50,699 nucleotides of DNA from Candidatus Termititenax aidoneus (GCA_003864455.1 BGZN01000001.1:113677-164375), one strand, 5' to 3'; counted from the first letter of the stretch, positions 33,747-42,560 are shown. Notes: generated by a model not told the origin, from the sequence alone. Numbers and translations are program-made.

Positions 33747-35498
33747 TTAAGCCAAAAAATTCAAGCCCCAAACCATGAATAAAAACAAGCCGGTCAAAAC
33801 CAGCGCGGTGTAAATGCCGGCCAGCGCATCGTCCAGCACCACGCCCCAGCCGCGCGGCAATCTCTGGATCTGCCGAATGCCCAGCGGCTTCACTATGTCA
33901 AAAAAACGGAACAAAGCCAAACCCAGAACCGTAACGCTGCTGCCCATAGTCAGCAGTATCGTTTTGGCCGGAGAAGCCAGCATACCTAAAAAAACAAGAT
34001 TGGGAATAAACAAAACAAAATTAACCATCCAGCCCACAAAAAAAGAGGACAGCCAGAGCGCCAGCAAAAAAGTCAGGGACTGGCCGGCCACTTCGTCGAT
34101 CACAATTTCGGCGGCGTCTTGTTTTTGGTGCAGGCGGTCATACTCGCCGGAAACCCAGATACTGACGGGGAAAAGCGCGGCCAAAAACCAATGGTAAAAC
34201 CAGAAAAAGCCTTTAAACTCCGGCACATTCACAGCGCCAATATAGATCAGCACAGCCAGCAAGCTGCCCCAGGTGCCGGGGGCTTTGGGCAAATAACCGA
34301 CATATCCGGCCGTGGCCAAAAAATTAATTATCTTTACATATATTTTGCCGAGCGCTTTCTTGAAAAAAGAAATCTTTTCCACCGGCCGCGGCTTCTGGTT
34401 AATCAAAGCCAAGAATTTTTTCACGCTGTCGGCGGTTTTGTGCTGGGGTTTGTAACCCGGAAATTGTTTAGCCAGCTCCAGGTCGCGGCGCAGATCGAGT
34501 TTTTTCAGACGCGCCACATGATTGTGGCCAAGCAATTTGTGATAACGCGCCAAATATTCCTGTTCCGGCTGGCCGTCCGTCGGGATCAAAAGCGCCTTTT
34601 TTCCCAGCTCCGCCAGATCCATAACCGTAGAGTAACCGGAACGCGTAACCACCAGCGCGGCGGCGTTCATCATTTCTTCCTGCTGTTTTCTATTTAAAAT
34701 GCCAAAAATTTCCACTGTGCCGATTTTTCGGTGATAGCCGGCTTTTTCCGGCGTGCCCAGCGTGATGACGGTTTTATGACCCTGCAGCGTGTCCAGCGCG
34801 GCCATGATCTTTTCCTCAAACACAGTGCGCTGCGGCTCCGGACCGGAGATCGAAATAAAATAATCCAATTTTCTTTTAGTCCGGCGCTTCCTGAGCATCG
34901 ACAAAATACCGATGTATTCCACATCTTTTTTCTTTAAAAACCAAAAATTGTGCGTCAGCAGACCGGAAATCGAATTTTTCTCCGTGTCCGGCACGATAAA
35001 TTTTGTAAAATGTTTTTTGACGCTACGCATATAATTTTCCGTAAAAATCTCGCCGAACCAGGTCGCGCGCGCGGTGGATTGCTTGAGCTGATTGGACAAA
35101 AAATAACTGGGTCTATCCGGCAAATAAATGCCCATGCGCGAATCGGAAAATACCAGGTCAAATTTATATTTGGCGTGCAGTTTCAAAAAAGCTTTGTGCT
35201 CGTCCAAAACTTCTTTGACAAAAAGCGGCGAATTTAGTAAAAAGCGGCGCGAGGAAAAACCTTTTTTGCGGAAAACTCTATTAAAAGAATAATCGCGCAA
35301 CTCAAAATATCTGGCCACACTTTTGCCCAGCTCCTGACGCAAAAAAGCCAGCGAACGGCCGCAAGCAATGATGTACGTCTGATACCCGTTCTCAATCGCC
35401 GCCTGCACCAGCGGCAGCGTGCGCGTGGCATGTCCCAAACCATAAGAATTGAAAGCGAAAACAATTTTCTTAACCGGTTTCGCAGTTTTTTTAGGCAT
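33747..35498 (-). CDS. Fusion of MurG-like glycosyltransferase and phosphatidylglycerophosphatase A
   Basis: 583 residues. Residues 1-375 resemble GT-B glycosyltransferases of the MurG/GT28 type: FAFNSYGLGHATRTLPLVQA at the N-terminus, VVTRSGYSTVMDLAELGKKALLIPT near 290 and QPEQEYLARY, the sugar-nucleotide site. From about residue 390 a complete PgpA domain follows: YLPKAPGTWGSL, VIDEVAGQ, FRFFDIVKPLGI and LPRGWGVVLDDALAG, plus membrane helices. PgpA dephosphorylates phosphatidylglycerophosphate. The fusion suggests a link between a glycolipid step and phospholipid synthesis; substrates are unknown. Confidence 0.85.
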   Translation of the reverse strand: MPKKTAKPVKKIVFAFNSYGLGHATRTLPLVQAAIENGYQTYIIACGRSLAFLRQELGKSVARYFELRDYSFNRVFRKKGFSSRRFLLNSPLFVKEVLDEHKAFLKLHAKYKFDLVFSDSRMGIYLPDRPSYFLSNQLKQSTARATWFGEIFTENYMRSVKKHFTKFIVPDTEKNSISGLLTHNFWFLKKKDVEYIGILSMLRKRRTKRKLDYFISISGPEPQRTVFEEKIMAALDTLQGHKTVITLGTPEKAGYHRKIGTVEIFGILNRKQQEEMMNAAALVVTRSGYSTVMDLAELGKKALLIPTDGQPEQEYLARYHKLLGHNHVARLKKLDLRRDLELAKQFPGYKPQHKTADSVKKFLALINQKPRPVEKISFFKKALGKIYVKIINFLATAGYVGYLPKAPGTWGSLLAVLIYIGAVNVPEFKGFFWFYHWFLAALFPVSIWVSGEYDRLHQKQDAAEIVIDEVAGQSLTFLLALWLSSFFVGWMVNFVLFIPNLVFLGMLASPAKTILLTMGSSVTVLGLALFRFFDIVKPLGIRQIQRLPRGWGVVLDDALAGIYTALVLTGLFLFMVWGLNFLA

Positions 35499-35555
35499 AG
35501 AGTTAAATTATAACCAATTTTTCCAGGGCGGTAAAATGGGTTTAAGACACCAGAC

Positions 35556-36476
35556 CTACGCCGTCAAACCAGCGGCGGCAACCAGCGCGTAATCGGACTC
35601 GACAGAATTTCCGGCGGTGGTGAGATAATCGCCAAGCATGAAGCCGTTGGCGCCGGCTTCGAAAACCAAATCCTGCCGGTCTCTTAATAACTGTTCACGT
35701 CCGCCCATCACGCCGATATTTTTGTCCGGCAGGAAAAATCTAAATAAAGCGATAGTCCGGCAAATGTCGTTGATGTCCAGCGGCTGGAGATTGGCCAGGC
35801 GCGTGCCGGCGATGGGATTGAGAAAATTCAGCGGCACGGATTCGGGAGCAAGCTCTGCCAAAGCCATGACCAGCTCCACACGCTGCTCTTTGGTCTCACC
35901 CAGACCGATGATGCCGCCGCAGCACAATTCCAAACCGACCGCTTTGGCCGCGCGCGCCGTGCGCACTCGATCCTCATAAGTATGCGTCGTGCAGATTTGC
36001 GCAAAATAAGATTCCGCAGTTTCTAAATTGTGATGATAGCGGCGCAAGCCGGCGTTTTTTAATTTTTGCAGAGATTCTTTTTCGATAATGCCCAGCGAAG
36101 CGGCGGCATGAATATCCTCCGCGGCAATCAAACGCACAGCCTCGACTACCTGCTCTATGTCCCGCGGCGAGAGACCTTTGCCAGAAGTAACTATGCCAAA
36201 ACAATGCGCGCCATTTTTTTTAGCGAGCAAAGCTTTGGCCAAAATTTTCTCCGGCGGCAGGAGCGCGTAAGTTTCCACGCCGGTCTGATGCTGTCCCGAT
36301 TGCGCGCAGTAAGCGCAGTCCTCCGGACAGGCGCCGGATTTGGCGTTGACTATGCTGCATAATTGCGCGTGCTGGCCGGTGTGTTTATCACGGATCTCCC
36401 GCGCCTGACGCATTAGTTCGGGCAATTCGGCAACAGGAGTATTGAGAATAGCGAGGCCGTCGGATTTAGTGGGCAT
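35556..36476 (-). CDS. bioB: Biotin synthase
   Basis: A radical-SAM enzyme that inserts sulfur into dethiobiotin. The 306-residue product has the cluster motif CPEDCAYCAQSG near residue 50, HNLETAESYFAQI, GLELCCGGIIGLGET and the C-terminal GANGFMLGDYLTTAGN. No other bio genes are in the window, so the precursor is made by genes elsewhere or imported. The start overlaps the obgE 3' end by 11 bp. Confidence 0.97.
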   Translation of the reverse strand: MPTKSDGLAILNTPVAELPELMRQAREIRDKHTGQHAQLCSIVNAKSGACPEDCAYCAQSGQHQTGVETYALLPPEKILAKALLAKKNGAHCFGIVTSGKGLSPRDIEQVVEAVRLIAAEDIHAAASLGIIEKESLQKLKNAGLRRYHHNLETAESYFAQICTTHTYEDRVRTARAAKAVGLELCCGGIIGLGETKEQRVELVMALAELAPESVPLNFLNPIAGTRLANLQPLDINDICRTIALFRFFLPDKNIGVMGGREQLLRDRQDLVFEAGANGFMLGDYLTTAGNSVESDYALVAAAGLTA

Positions 36477-37452
36477 AGAGGGCTTTATACAATATTTCTT
36501 TCAACCCGTCCAGATTTTGCCCTGCGGCGGCGGAAATACTCAAAGTTTCGATTTGCGGAAATTCCTGTTTAAACCGCGCGATATTTTCCGCGCTTTCCGG
36601 CACGTCGATTTTATTAAAAACGACAAGCTGTTTTTTCCTGGCCAGTTTCGCGCTGTAGGCTTTTAATTCCTGCTGGATAGTCCGGTAATTTTGCGCCGGG
36701 TCGCCGGACAAACCGCTGGTGTCGATCAGATGCACGATTATTTTGGTGCGCTCGATGTGGCGCAAAAACTCGTCGCCCAGTCCGGCGCCGTCTGACGCGC
36801 CCTCGATCAGGCCGGGAATATCCGCAATGACAATATTTTTTTTGTATACCGGCAGTATGCCCAGATTGGGCGAGAGCGTGGTAAATGGATAATCGCCGAT
36901 TTTCGGTCTGGCGTTGGTCAGCATTTTGAGCAAGGTAGACTTGCCGGCATTGGGCAGGCCGACCAGTCCGGCATCGGCGATCAGTTTCAATTCCAGTTCG
37001 ACGCGCAATTCCTCGCCGGGCAGACCGGGCTGGGCGTAAGCCGGAGTTTGATTGCGCGACGTGGCAAAATGATAATTGCCCTGCCCGCCTTTGCCGCCTC
37101 TGGCCAGCAAAAATTTCTCGCCGGGCTTGGTCAAATCCACGATTATTTTCTGGGTTTCGGTCTGGCGCGCCACCGTGCCGCAGGGCACAAGCAACGTTAT
37201 GTCGTCCGCATCGCGTCCGGCCATTTTGTTACGCATGCCATTCTGCCCGTCCGAAGCAATAAATTCTTTTTTGTAGCGAAAGTCGTTCAGTGAATTTAAG
37301 CCAGTGTCAGCTTGCAGGTAAATCGAACCGCCCGCGCCGCCGTCGCCGCCGGCCGGTCCGCCGTAAGGTTTGTATTTTTCCCGCAGGAAATGTTTGCCGC
37401 CCGCTCCGCCGTGGCCGGCTTTGACGTAAATAACCGTTTCGTCGAGGAACAT
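36466..37452 (-). CDS. obgE: Obg family GTPase
   Basis: A ribosome-assembly GTPase. 328 residues: the glycine-rich Obg fold (FLDETVIYVKAGHGGAGGK; YGGPAGGDGGAGGSIYL), then a G domain with P-loop GLPNAGKST near residue 165, DIPGLIEGASDGAGLG and NKIDVPES. The C-terminal OCT domain is absent, as in many short Obg proteins. Its upstream region now lies against the ATPase gene; a diverged repeat of its first codons is at 38810-38845. Confidence 0.96.
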   Translation of the reverse strand: MFLDETVIYVKAGHGGAGGKHFLREKYKPYGGPAGGDGGAGGSIYLQADTGLNSLNDFRYKKEFIASDGQNGMRNKMAGRDADDITLLVPCGTVARQTETQKIIVDLTKPGEKFLLARGGKGGQGNYHFATSRNQTPAYAQPGLPGEELRVELELKLIADAGLVGLPNAGKSTLLKMLTNARPKIGDYPFTTLSPNLGILPVYKKNIVIADIPGLIEGASDGAGLGDEFLRHIERTKIIVHLIDTSGLSGDPAQNYRTIQQELKAYSAKLARKKQLVVFNKIDVPESAENIARFKQEFPQIETLSISAAAGQNLDGLKEILYKALYAH

Positions 37453-37471
37453 ATTATTTTGCTTCCCTTAA

Positions 37472-38668
37472 TTATTCTTTTCCCAGCAGCCAATCTAAAG
37501 CATTAATTTGCCGAATCCCTTGATGAAAACAATTAGTGTAATCGCGGGTCAGCAAAAATTTAGGATAGGAATCCTTAACACTCAACAAAGGTTTGAGTTC
37601 GCGCTCCAGCGTCTTTTTATCCAACACGCTCTGCGCCGCCTGATAGTATTCAATTTTGCCTCCCGGCAGAGACGCCACGAAATCCACTTCCTGTTCTTGC
37701 ACCTTGCCGACATATACTTTGTAACCACGGCGCAGTAATTCCAAACACACCACATTCTCCAAAATATGCCCGGCATCCGCTCCTTTATTGCCCAACAAAG
37801 CATAACGCAGGCCGATATCTGCCAGATAATATTTGGCATTAGTCAGTAAATATTGCCTGCCTTTCACATCGTAGCGGGCAATTTTGTAAAGCACATAGCT
37901 TTCCAGCAAACCGTTCAAATAAGTTTCCACGGTTTGGGGATGAATTTTACGGCCAGCCGAAGTCATGGTATTGCTGATATTTTTAAGCGAAGTCTCGCTG
38001 CCGATATTATCGAACATAAAACTCGCCACACTATCCAGCCTAGAAATATCCTTGAGTCCTTGGCGCAAAACAATATCTTTTTGCACAATGGTATGGTAAA
38101 TACCCTCAATATAATCCTGAATCAATTTTAGGTCGCGCCCAAATTCCAGCGTCTGCGGAAACGAGCTATTCAATAGGTAATCCTGAAACAGCGCGTCTTG
38201 ACTGGCGCGCTTGCCGCAGGCCGAGACATATTCTTGGAAAGACAGCGGCAGCATTTGAATCTCTATATAACGTCCGGCCAGTAAAGTGGCCAATTCGCTG
38301 GACAACAAATAAGCATTGGAACCTGTTACATAAATATCCACGCCTTTGCGCAGCCGCAGGCTGGCCAGCAATTTTTGCGCGCCCCTGATTTGCTGTATTT
38401 CATCCAGAAACACATAATTTTTGCGTCCCGCCGCAAAATGCTTTTCAATATGCCTGTGCAAAGCCCGCCAGTCCGCAAAAGTATTGGCTTCTTCTTCCAG
38501 ATTTATGGTTTGGATTTGCCTCGCGCTCACACCGTGTTTTCCTAGATATTCACGATACAAAGCCAGCAGGGTGGACTTGCCGCAACGCCGTATCCCCGTA
38601 ACCACCTTGACTAGGTCTTTGTCTTTCCAGCGTATCAGCCTTTCCAGATACTCCGTTCTCGGCAGCAT
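37472..38668 (-). CDS. AAA-family ATPase with DUF4143-type C-terminal domain
   Basis: 398 residues. Walker A is GIRRCGKST near residue 26, Walker B is NYVFLDEIQQI near 88, and TGSNAYLLSSELATLLAGR near 115 matches AAA_14 ATPases. The C-terminal half (about 200-398) is the DUF4143 module with winged helix (RKIHPQTVETYLNGLLES) and EVDFVA, a nuclease-like segment. This family is frequent in accessory DNA and its role is unclear. It lies 19 nt upstream of obgE, next to a duplicated obgE start, suggesting insertion. A strong AT-rich region precedes it. Confidence 0.88.
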   Translation of the reverse strand: MLPRTEYLERLIRWKDKDLVKVVTGIRRCGKSTLLALYREYLGKHGVSARQIQTINLEEEANTFADWRALHRHIEKHFAAGRKNYVFLDEIQQIRGAQKLLASLRLRKGVDIYVTGSNAYLLSSELATLLAGRYIEIQMLPLSFQEYVSACGKRASQDALFQDYLLNSSFPQTLEFGRDLKLIQDYIEGIYHTIVQKDIVLRQGLKDISRLDSVASFMFDNIGSETSLKNISNTMTSAGRKIHPQTVETYLNGLLESYVLYKIARYDVKGRQYLLTNAKYYLADIGLRYALLGNKGADAGHILENVVCLELLRRGYKVYVGKVQEQEVDFVASLPGGKIEYYQAAQSVLDKKTLERELKPLLSVKDSYPKFLLTRDYTNCFHQGIRQINALDWLLGKE

Positions 38669-38809
38669 AAAAAAACATCCTTTAGTTTCTCAACTATTTT
38701 TTATAATTATATATCAAAATTTCTGATTTTTCAATAGTTTTTATAATTCATTGTAAAAACTGTGCTATTTTAGGCTTTTTTTACAAATCAATGTTTTATT
38801 CTTCCGATA

Positions 38810-38845
38810 GGTTTTGACGTGAATAGTTGTTTCGTCGAGGAGCAT
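38810..38845 (-). pseudogene. Duplicated 5' remnant of obgE
   Basis: On the minus strand the ATG at 38845 opens a frame MLLDETTIHVK that matches the first codons of obgE (MFLDETVIYVK); 30 of 36 bases agree. The match stops there and the frame ends soon after, without the glycine-rich fold. It is a nonfunctional piece left by a duplication or insertion between this site and 37452. Confidence 0.75.
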
Positions 38846-38853
38846 CAAGCAGG

Positions 38854-38859
38854 ATTATA
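38854..38859 (-). promoter_or_regulatory. -10 box upstream of the obgE remnant
   Basis: A perfect TATAAT on the minus strand, 8 nt before the remnant ATG, in the same leaderless layout as at prs. No good -35 was found. It may be the ancestral obgE promoter. Confidence 0.4.
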
Positions 38860-38878
38860 ACATGCGGCAGAGCTGCGC

Positions 38879-39727
38879 TTAGACAACTTTAATTATGTAG
38901 ATCACCGTATAATAAGCGGGCACGGTGTTGACGGTAAATGTTGGGTTATTAACACCGGCGCTTTCCGTATTGCCGCTGATGTTGCCGCCGGAAATGCCAC
39001 CGCCTGTAATCCTATGGGTATGCCCGTCATCTGCTTGGATACTTAGACTAATATCGTGTGTGTGTGTTCCACCGTCGCCGGGAGTAGAGGCTGAAAAGGT
39101 ATGTGTATGCGTGCCGCCGCCGGTAATCGAAATTCCTGTCCCACTATTTTCCACGCTGCCGCGGCTGCTTTCTGGCTTGCCCGGATTCCCGCTGCCAACT
39201 CCGCAAATGCCACTAGCGCCACCCTCCTCATCATACCCTTGAAAGCTATGACTATGTCCGGGGTCATAAATATTAGTAGCGCCATGGCTGTGCGCTCCTT
39301 CTCCTGAAGTCGTACTGCCGGAAACACTATGCGTATGTGCACCGCCACTAGTACTTGTTGTTGCGCTACTACCCGTATGCCCATGCGCTCCGCCGTTTTC
39401 TATCGAGAAACTGGTCATGGACAGGCCGGTTAATGGCAGTTCTGTCACTGCATGGGCGTGTTCTGGAAGATAAGCAGAAGTCAGTGTCACGCTTTGGCTG
39501 TCCGCACCACCGCCAGTAATAAAGTCCGAACTAGAGCCGCCGCGCAAAAACCTGCCGATTAAGTTAGGTGTGTTGCTCGTTCCGTCGCAGATTTTCCAAA
39601 TAGTTTTGAAATCCGCGCTGGCCGCGCTCCAAGCGGTAGAACTAAAAGTCAAGATCGTGCCTTTCGGAAAAAAGGTTAGATTGAGAATATCGCTTGCCAG
39701 CAGCGGCTCACCTCTCGCTATAGTCAT
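38879..39727 (-). CDS. Tail-fibre-like protein with repeated HxH motifs
   Basis: 282 residues, very Gly/Ser/Thr/His-rich. An N-terminal collar-like part (FKTIWKICDGTSNTPNLIGRFLRGGSSS) resembles phage tail-collar domains. A repetitive shaft follows with at least seven HxH motifs (GGAHGHTGS, GGAHTHSVSG, GAHSHGA, DPGHSHSF, GTHTHTFSA, GTHTHDIS, DGHTHRI). In phage fibre tips such HxH pairs bind iron and lock trimers. A strong ribosome site (caaggagg) precedes it. No other phage structural genes are nearby. Likely a surface or released fibre; the host role is unknown. Confidence 0.75.
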   Translation of the reverse strand: MTIARGEPLLASDILNLTFFPKGTILTFSSTAWSAASADFKTIWKICDGTSNTPNLIGRFLRGGSSSDFITGGGADSQSVTLTSAYLPEHAHAVTELPLTGLSMTSFSIENGGAHGHTGSSATTSTSGGAHTHSVSGSTTSGEGAHSHGATNIYDPGHSHSFQGYDEEGGASGICGVGSGNPGKPESSRGSVENSGTGISITGGGTHTHTFSASTPGDGGTHTHDISLSIQADDGHTHRITGGGISGGNISGNTESAGVNNPTFTVNTVPAYYTVIYIIKVV

Positions 39728-39773
39728 TGGCTTCCTCCTTGCAAAAATATTTTATATCGAAATATGATTATAT

Positions 39774-39795
39774 TTTATCAGATAATTATGATAAA
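39774..39795. promoter_or_regulatory. Inverted repeat, candidate operator of the XRE regulator
   Basis: TTTATCA (39774-39780) and TGATAAA (39789-39795) form perfect 7-bp arms with an 8-nt spacer, in the divergent region between the fibre gene and the XRE gene. This placement suits autoregulation and control of the fibre gene. Confidence 0.5.
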
Positions 39796-39845
39796 GCAAG
39801 CCCCCTAGAACAGTTAGAATTTGGTCATCGAGCAGGAGGCCGCCA

Positions 39846-40229
39846 ATGGACAAGTCTAATCTGGAAAAAGAATTAAAAATCCTAATCAGCAGCAAGCTCA
39901 AACAAATCCGCAAACAAAGCGGAAATACTATTGAGCAAATGGCGGAAGAGATCGGCATTGAATACACCAATTTTTGGAATCTCTACAGCGGCGTTAATCT
40001 GCCGCGGCTGACTACGTTATTTCAATTGAGTAAAACTTACAATTTTCCCATCGGCTATTGGTTTGAGGGTTTGGAAAAACTGACGGCCAAAGAAAAAGCC
40101 GCAGCGCGGCAAAAAACCAAACTGGCCAATCTGCTGAACGTCTATCAAAAACTTGACGAGAATACGCAGGATGTAGTGCTAAACATTCTCAAAAGTTACG
40201 CGCACAAGCGCAAACACATAGTTAAATAA
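39846..40229 (+). CDS. XRE-family transcriptional regulator
   Basis: 127 residues. A helix-turn-helix spans about residues 15-70: LKQIRKQSGNTIEQMAEEIGIEYTNFWNLYSGVNLPRLTTLFQLSKTYN. A C-terminal helical part (KLTAKEKAAARQKTKLANLLNVYQKL) probably dimerises. The ribosome site caggagg stands before the ATG. It is divergent from the fibre-like gene and may control it. Its stop faces rpmA 6 nt away. Confidence 0.88.
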   Translation: MDKSNLEKELKILISSKLKQIRKQSGNTIEQMAEEIGIEYTNFWNLYSGVNLPRLTTLFQLSKTYNFPIGYWFEGLEKLTAKEKAAARQKTKLANLLNVYQKLDENTQDVVLNILKSYAHKRKHIVK

Positions 40230-40235
40230 GGGAGC

Positions 40236-40490
40236 TTACGCCGGATACACCGAGACCTTTTGTTTTTCGCGGTTGTAACGTTCAAATTTGACTACGCCGT
40301 CAATCGTGGCGAAAATCGTGAAATTACTGCCCAAACCAACATTCTGCCCCGGCAGGAATTTAGTGCCTTTTTGACGCACGATAATATTGCCGGAACGCAC
40401 TTTTTGGCCGCCGTAAATTTTGACGCCCAGGTACTGCGCATTGCTGTCGCGTCCGTTGCGGGAACTGCCCTTGCCTGTTTTGTGCGCCAT
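40236..40490 (-). CDS. rpmA: 50S ribosomal protein L27
   Basis: 84 residues, full length for L27. [23 protein letters not shown] at the N-terminus is the conserved tail reaching the peptidyl-transferase centre; no cleavable leader is present. [17 protein letters not shown] follows. It is downstream of rplU with a 44-nt gap, the usual L21-L27 pair. obgE, often next in this operon, lies elsewhere in this window (36466-37452). Confidence 0.97.
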   Translation of the reverse strand: MAHKTGKGSSRNGRDSNAQYLGVKIYGGQKVRSGNIIVRQKGTKFLPGQNVGLGSNFTIFATIDGVVKFERYNREKQKVSVYPA

Positions 40491-40534
40491 ATTCTATGTC
40501 TCCTTAAAAAAATCTGGCGTAAAAATCTACGCCG

Positions 40535-40846
40535 TTACTTGTTAATTTTTTCGATTTTCACCAGCGTATAATTTTGCCTGTGGCCTTTTTTGCGGTTATA
40601 GCCGGTTTTCGGCCGAAATTTTTGCACAATAACTTTGTCAGCTTTGACCTGTTCGACCACCGCAGCCTGCACGGAAACACCCGGCAGATAAGGTTGGCCG
40701 ATCTGCACCGTCTCGCCGTCCGCCACGAGCAAAACCCTGTCAAAAACTACGGCCGCGGATTTTTCGCCCGTCAATTTTTCCACCGGAAAAATATCGCCTT
40801 CCGCCACTTTATACTGCTTGCCGCCTGTCTCAATAACTGCGTACAT
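40535..40846 (-). CDS. rplU: 50S ribosomal protein L21
   Basis: 103 residues, typical for L21: MYAVIETGGKQYKVAEGDIF at the N-terminus and the C-terminal KFRPKTGYNRKKGHRQNYTLVKI, which binds 23S rRNA. Ribosome site gcgaggt before the ATG. First gene of the L21-L27 operon. Confidence 0.97.
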   Translation of the reverse strand: MYAVIETGGKQYKVAEGDIFPVEKLTGEKSAAVVFDRVLLVADGETVQIGQPYLPGVSVQAAVVEQVKADKVIVQKFRPKTGYNRKKGHRQNYTLVKIEKINK

Positions 40847-40871
40847 ATATACCTCGCTTAAATAGGCGGTA

Positions 40872-40900
40872 ATTTTACTTTAAGCAACGGCAAAAATCAA
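40872..40900 (-). promoter_or_regulatory. rplU-rpmA promoter
   Basis: On the minus strand TTGATT (40895-40900), a 17-bp spacer and TAAAAT (40872-40877), about 26 bp before the rplU ATG. The leader is short and holds only a ribosome site; no L21 autoregulatory structure is evident. Confidence 0.6.
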
Positions 40901-40993
40901 TACATTGGTCAGCGTCAAACTTTCGATACTAAAGCAGACCCATTTATTTTTACTGGTATAAAAAAACGGTAAATGGGTATACATCTATATGCT

Positions 40994-42559
40994 ATGTGTA
41001 AATTAAAAAAAATATTATTCAGTCTCCTGCTGGGCGCGTGGGTTTTTGGCTCTACAGCCGGCAGTTTTTTGGACAACCCGATCTCGGCGCGCTCGCTGGG
41101 ACTGGGCAACTGCGGCGTAGCCCTGACGGAAGGCAGCGCGGCCTATCTCAATCCGGCCGTCATCAAAACGCAAAACAGCCAGAGTTATCAGCTAACGCAG
41201 GGCAAACTGCTCGATGAAGTAAATTACACGGCTTTTAATTATTCCATCGGCAATATTGCTTTTCTCGATTTGGGTTTGGGCTTTTCCTTTCTGAACGCCG
41301 GCGTTGATGGTTTACAGGAAGCGACTTACGACAATAACACCGGCACAGCCGCTTACACCGGCCAAACTTTTGGCTACAGCGGACGGGCGTATGTTTTGAC
41401 CGCCGGACTCAAAATTATGGACAATTTAGCGCTGGGTTTGAATTTCAAAACTGTGCAGGAAAATCTCTATGAACAAAACAGCCTGGGCAGCGGACTGGAT
41501 GTTGGCCTGCTCTGGCACACACCGAAATTTTCGCTAGGTCTGTCCTTGCTCAACGCCCTGCCGCCCAAATTGGCCTGGACCCAGGGCGCTGAAGAAGAAT
41601 TGAACACGCGCCTCATCGCGGGCGCTGCTTATGAAATCCTGAACGGCTGGAAAATTTTTGCCGACGTGGAACAAAACGGCAGCCGGCCTCTTTACTACAG
41701 CGTTGGCACAGAATATGTTTTTTTCAATATCGCGGCGCTGCGCGCCGGCTACAATCCTGACCAGATTTCCGTCGGCACGGGCGTTAGTCTTTTTAATTTC
41801 AACCTGGATTACGCGTATATAATGAAGCAGGCCGACACTGACACCGGCGCCACGCATTTTATTTCGGTAGCTTACCGGATCGAGAACAAAAAAGAAATGG
41901 ACAATATCGCCAGCGCCGACCGCAGCCGCAAGAGAATGGAAGAAGCTATCGAGGCGGAAAAGCTGGACAAAGAATTGGACGCGCAAAAACGGCTGGAAGA
42001 AAATAATCCTGAAGAAACAGCCGAGATCGAGCCGCTGCCGGTCCAGAACAAAGAAGAAATTATCGAGATCGCCGCCGTGCCCCAAGCCGAGGCCGCCAAA
42101 CTTGATCCTGTCGCGCCGATCAGCACAGCTCAAAAAGCGGTTAAAATCACGACTCAAAACGCCAAAGCTGTCGTCAAACGCAACCGGACTGCCAAATTGA
42201 AAAACGTCGTTACGGTCAATATCGTCGAAGAATCGTCCGGCAGCGTGTCTGACTACCGCATCGCGCTGGTTACGGCCAGATACCATGAGCAGACCGGCAG
42301 ACTACAGAGCAATGTTTATCTGGACAATACCGGCAATCAGCCATTGTCCGTGCGCACAACTTTCCGTCTGCTGAACCACAACAACAAAGTACTCTGGGAA
42401 AACAAAGGCCGTACTACGTCTATCAATGCCGGCAGCACAGAAGTGCTGCGGCTCACCGCCGAAAAAGAACTGCCGGCCGGCACTTATTATCTCGAAGCCA
42501 CTTCCAGCTCGCCGGAAATGAGCAAGTACCAAAAAGAGCTTTATATTAAGCGCAACTAA
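40994..42559 (+). CDS. PorV/UPF0164-like outer-membrane protein with coiled linker and beta C-terminus
   Basis: About 521 residues. Signal peptide KKILFSLLLGAWVFGSTAGS, then a barrel of about 290 residues with the family start NPISARSLGLGNCGVALTEG and AYLNPAV. A charged helical linker follows (SRKRMEEAIEAEKLDKELDAQKRLEEN), then an Ala/Val-rich stretch and an Ig-like C-terminal module (IALVTARYHEQTGRLQSNVYLDN). The ATG at 40994 is chosen for its signal peptide; another at 40973 is possible. Neither has a ribosome site. It shares its barrel type with the SLH giant at 13612. Its stop is 1 nt from the atpC stop. Confidence 0.75.
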   Translation: MCKLKKILFSLLLGAWVFGSTAGSFLDNPISARSLGLGNCGVALTEGSAAYLNPAVIKTQNSQSYQLTQGKLLDEVNYTAFNYSIGNIAFLDLGLGFSFLNAGVDGLQEATYDNNTGTAAYTGQTFGYSGRAYVLTAGLKIMDNLALGLNFKTVQENLYEQNSLGSGLDVGLLWHTPKFSLGLSLLNALPPKLAWTQGAEEELNTRLIAGAAYEILNGWKIFADVEQNGSRPLYYSVGTEYVFFNIAALRAGYNPDQISVGTGVSLFNFNLDYAYIMKQADTDTGATHFISVAYRIENKKEMDNIASADRSRKRMEEAIEAEKLDKELDAQKRLEENNPEETAEIEPLPVQNKEEIIEIAAVPQAEAAKLDPVAPISTAQKAVKITTQNAKAVVKRNRTAKLKNVVTVNIVEESSGSVSDYRIALVTARYHEQTGRLQSNVYLDNTGNQPLSVRTTFRLLNHNNKVLWENKGRTTSINAGSTEVLRLTAEKELPAGTYYLEATSSSPEMSKYQKELYIKRN

Positions 42560-42560
42560 T

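Larger units (their letters stand above)
38669..38878. other. AT-rich intergenic stretch with obgE remnant
   Basis: 210 bp between the divergent start of the ATPase gene and the stop of the fibre-like gene. It is AT-rich with many T/A runs near 38690-38790, and contains the obgE 5' remnant (38810-38845) and its promoter-like TATAAT. No other gene is seen. Confidence 0.6.

Noticed and set aside
38879-40229. A prophage
   Set aside because: Only one fibre-like gene and one regulator are present; no integrase, capsid, terminase or lysis genes were found.
40847-40993. Structured L21 leader or riboswitch upstream of rplU
   Set aside because: The leader is only about 20 nt after the predicted start site and has no clear hairpin.
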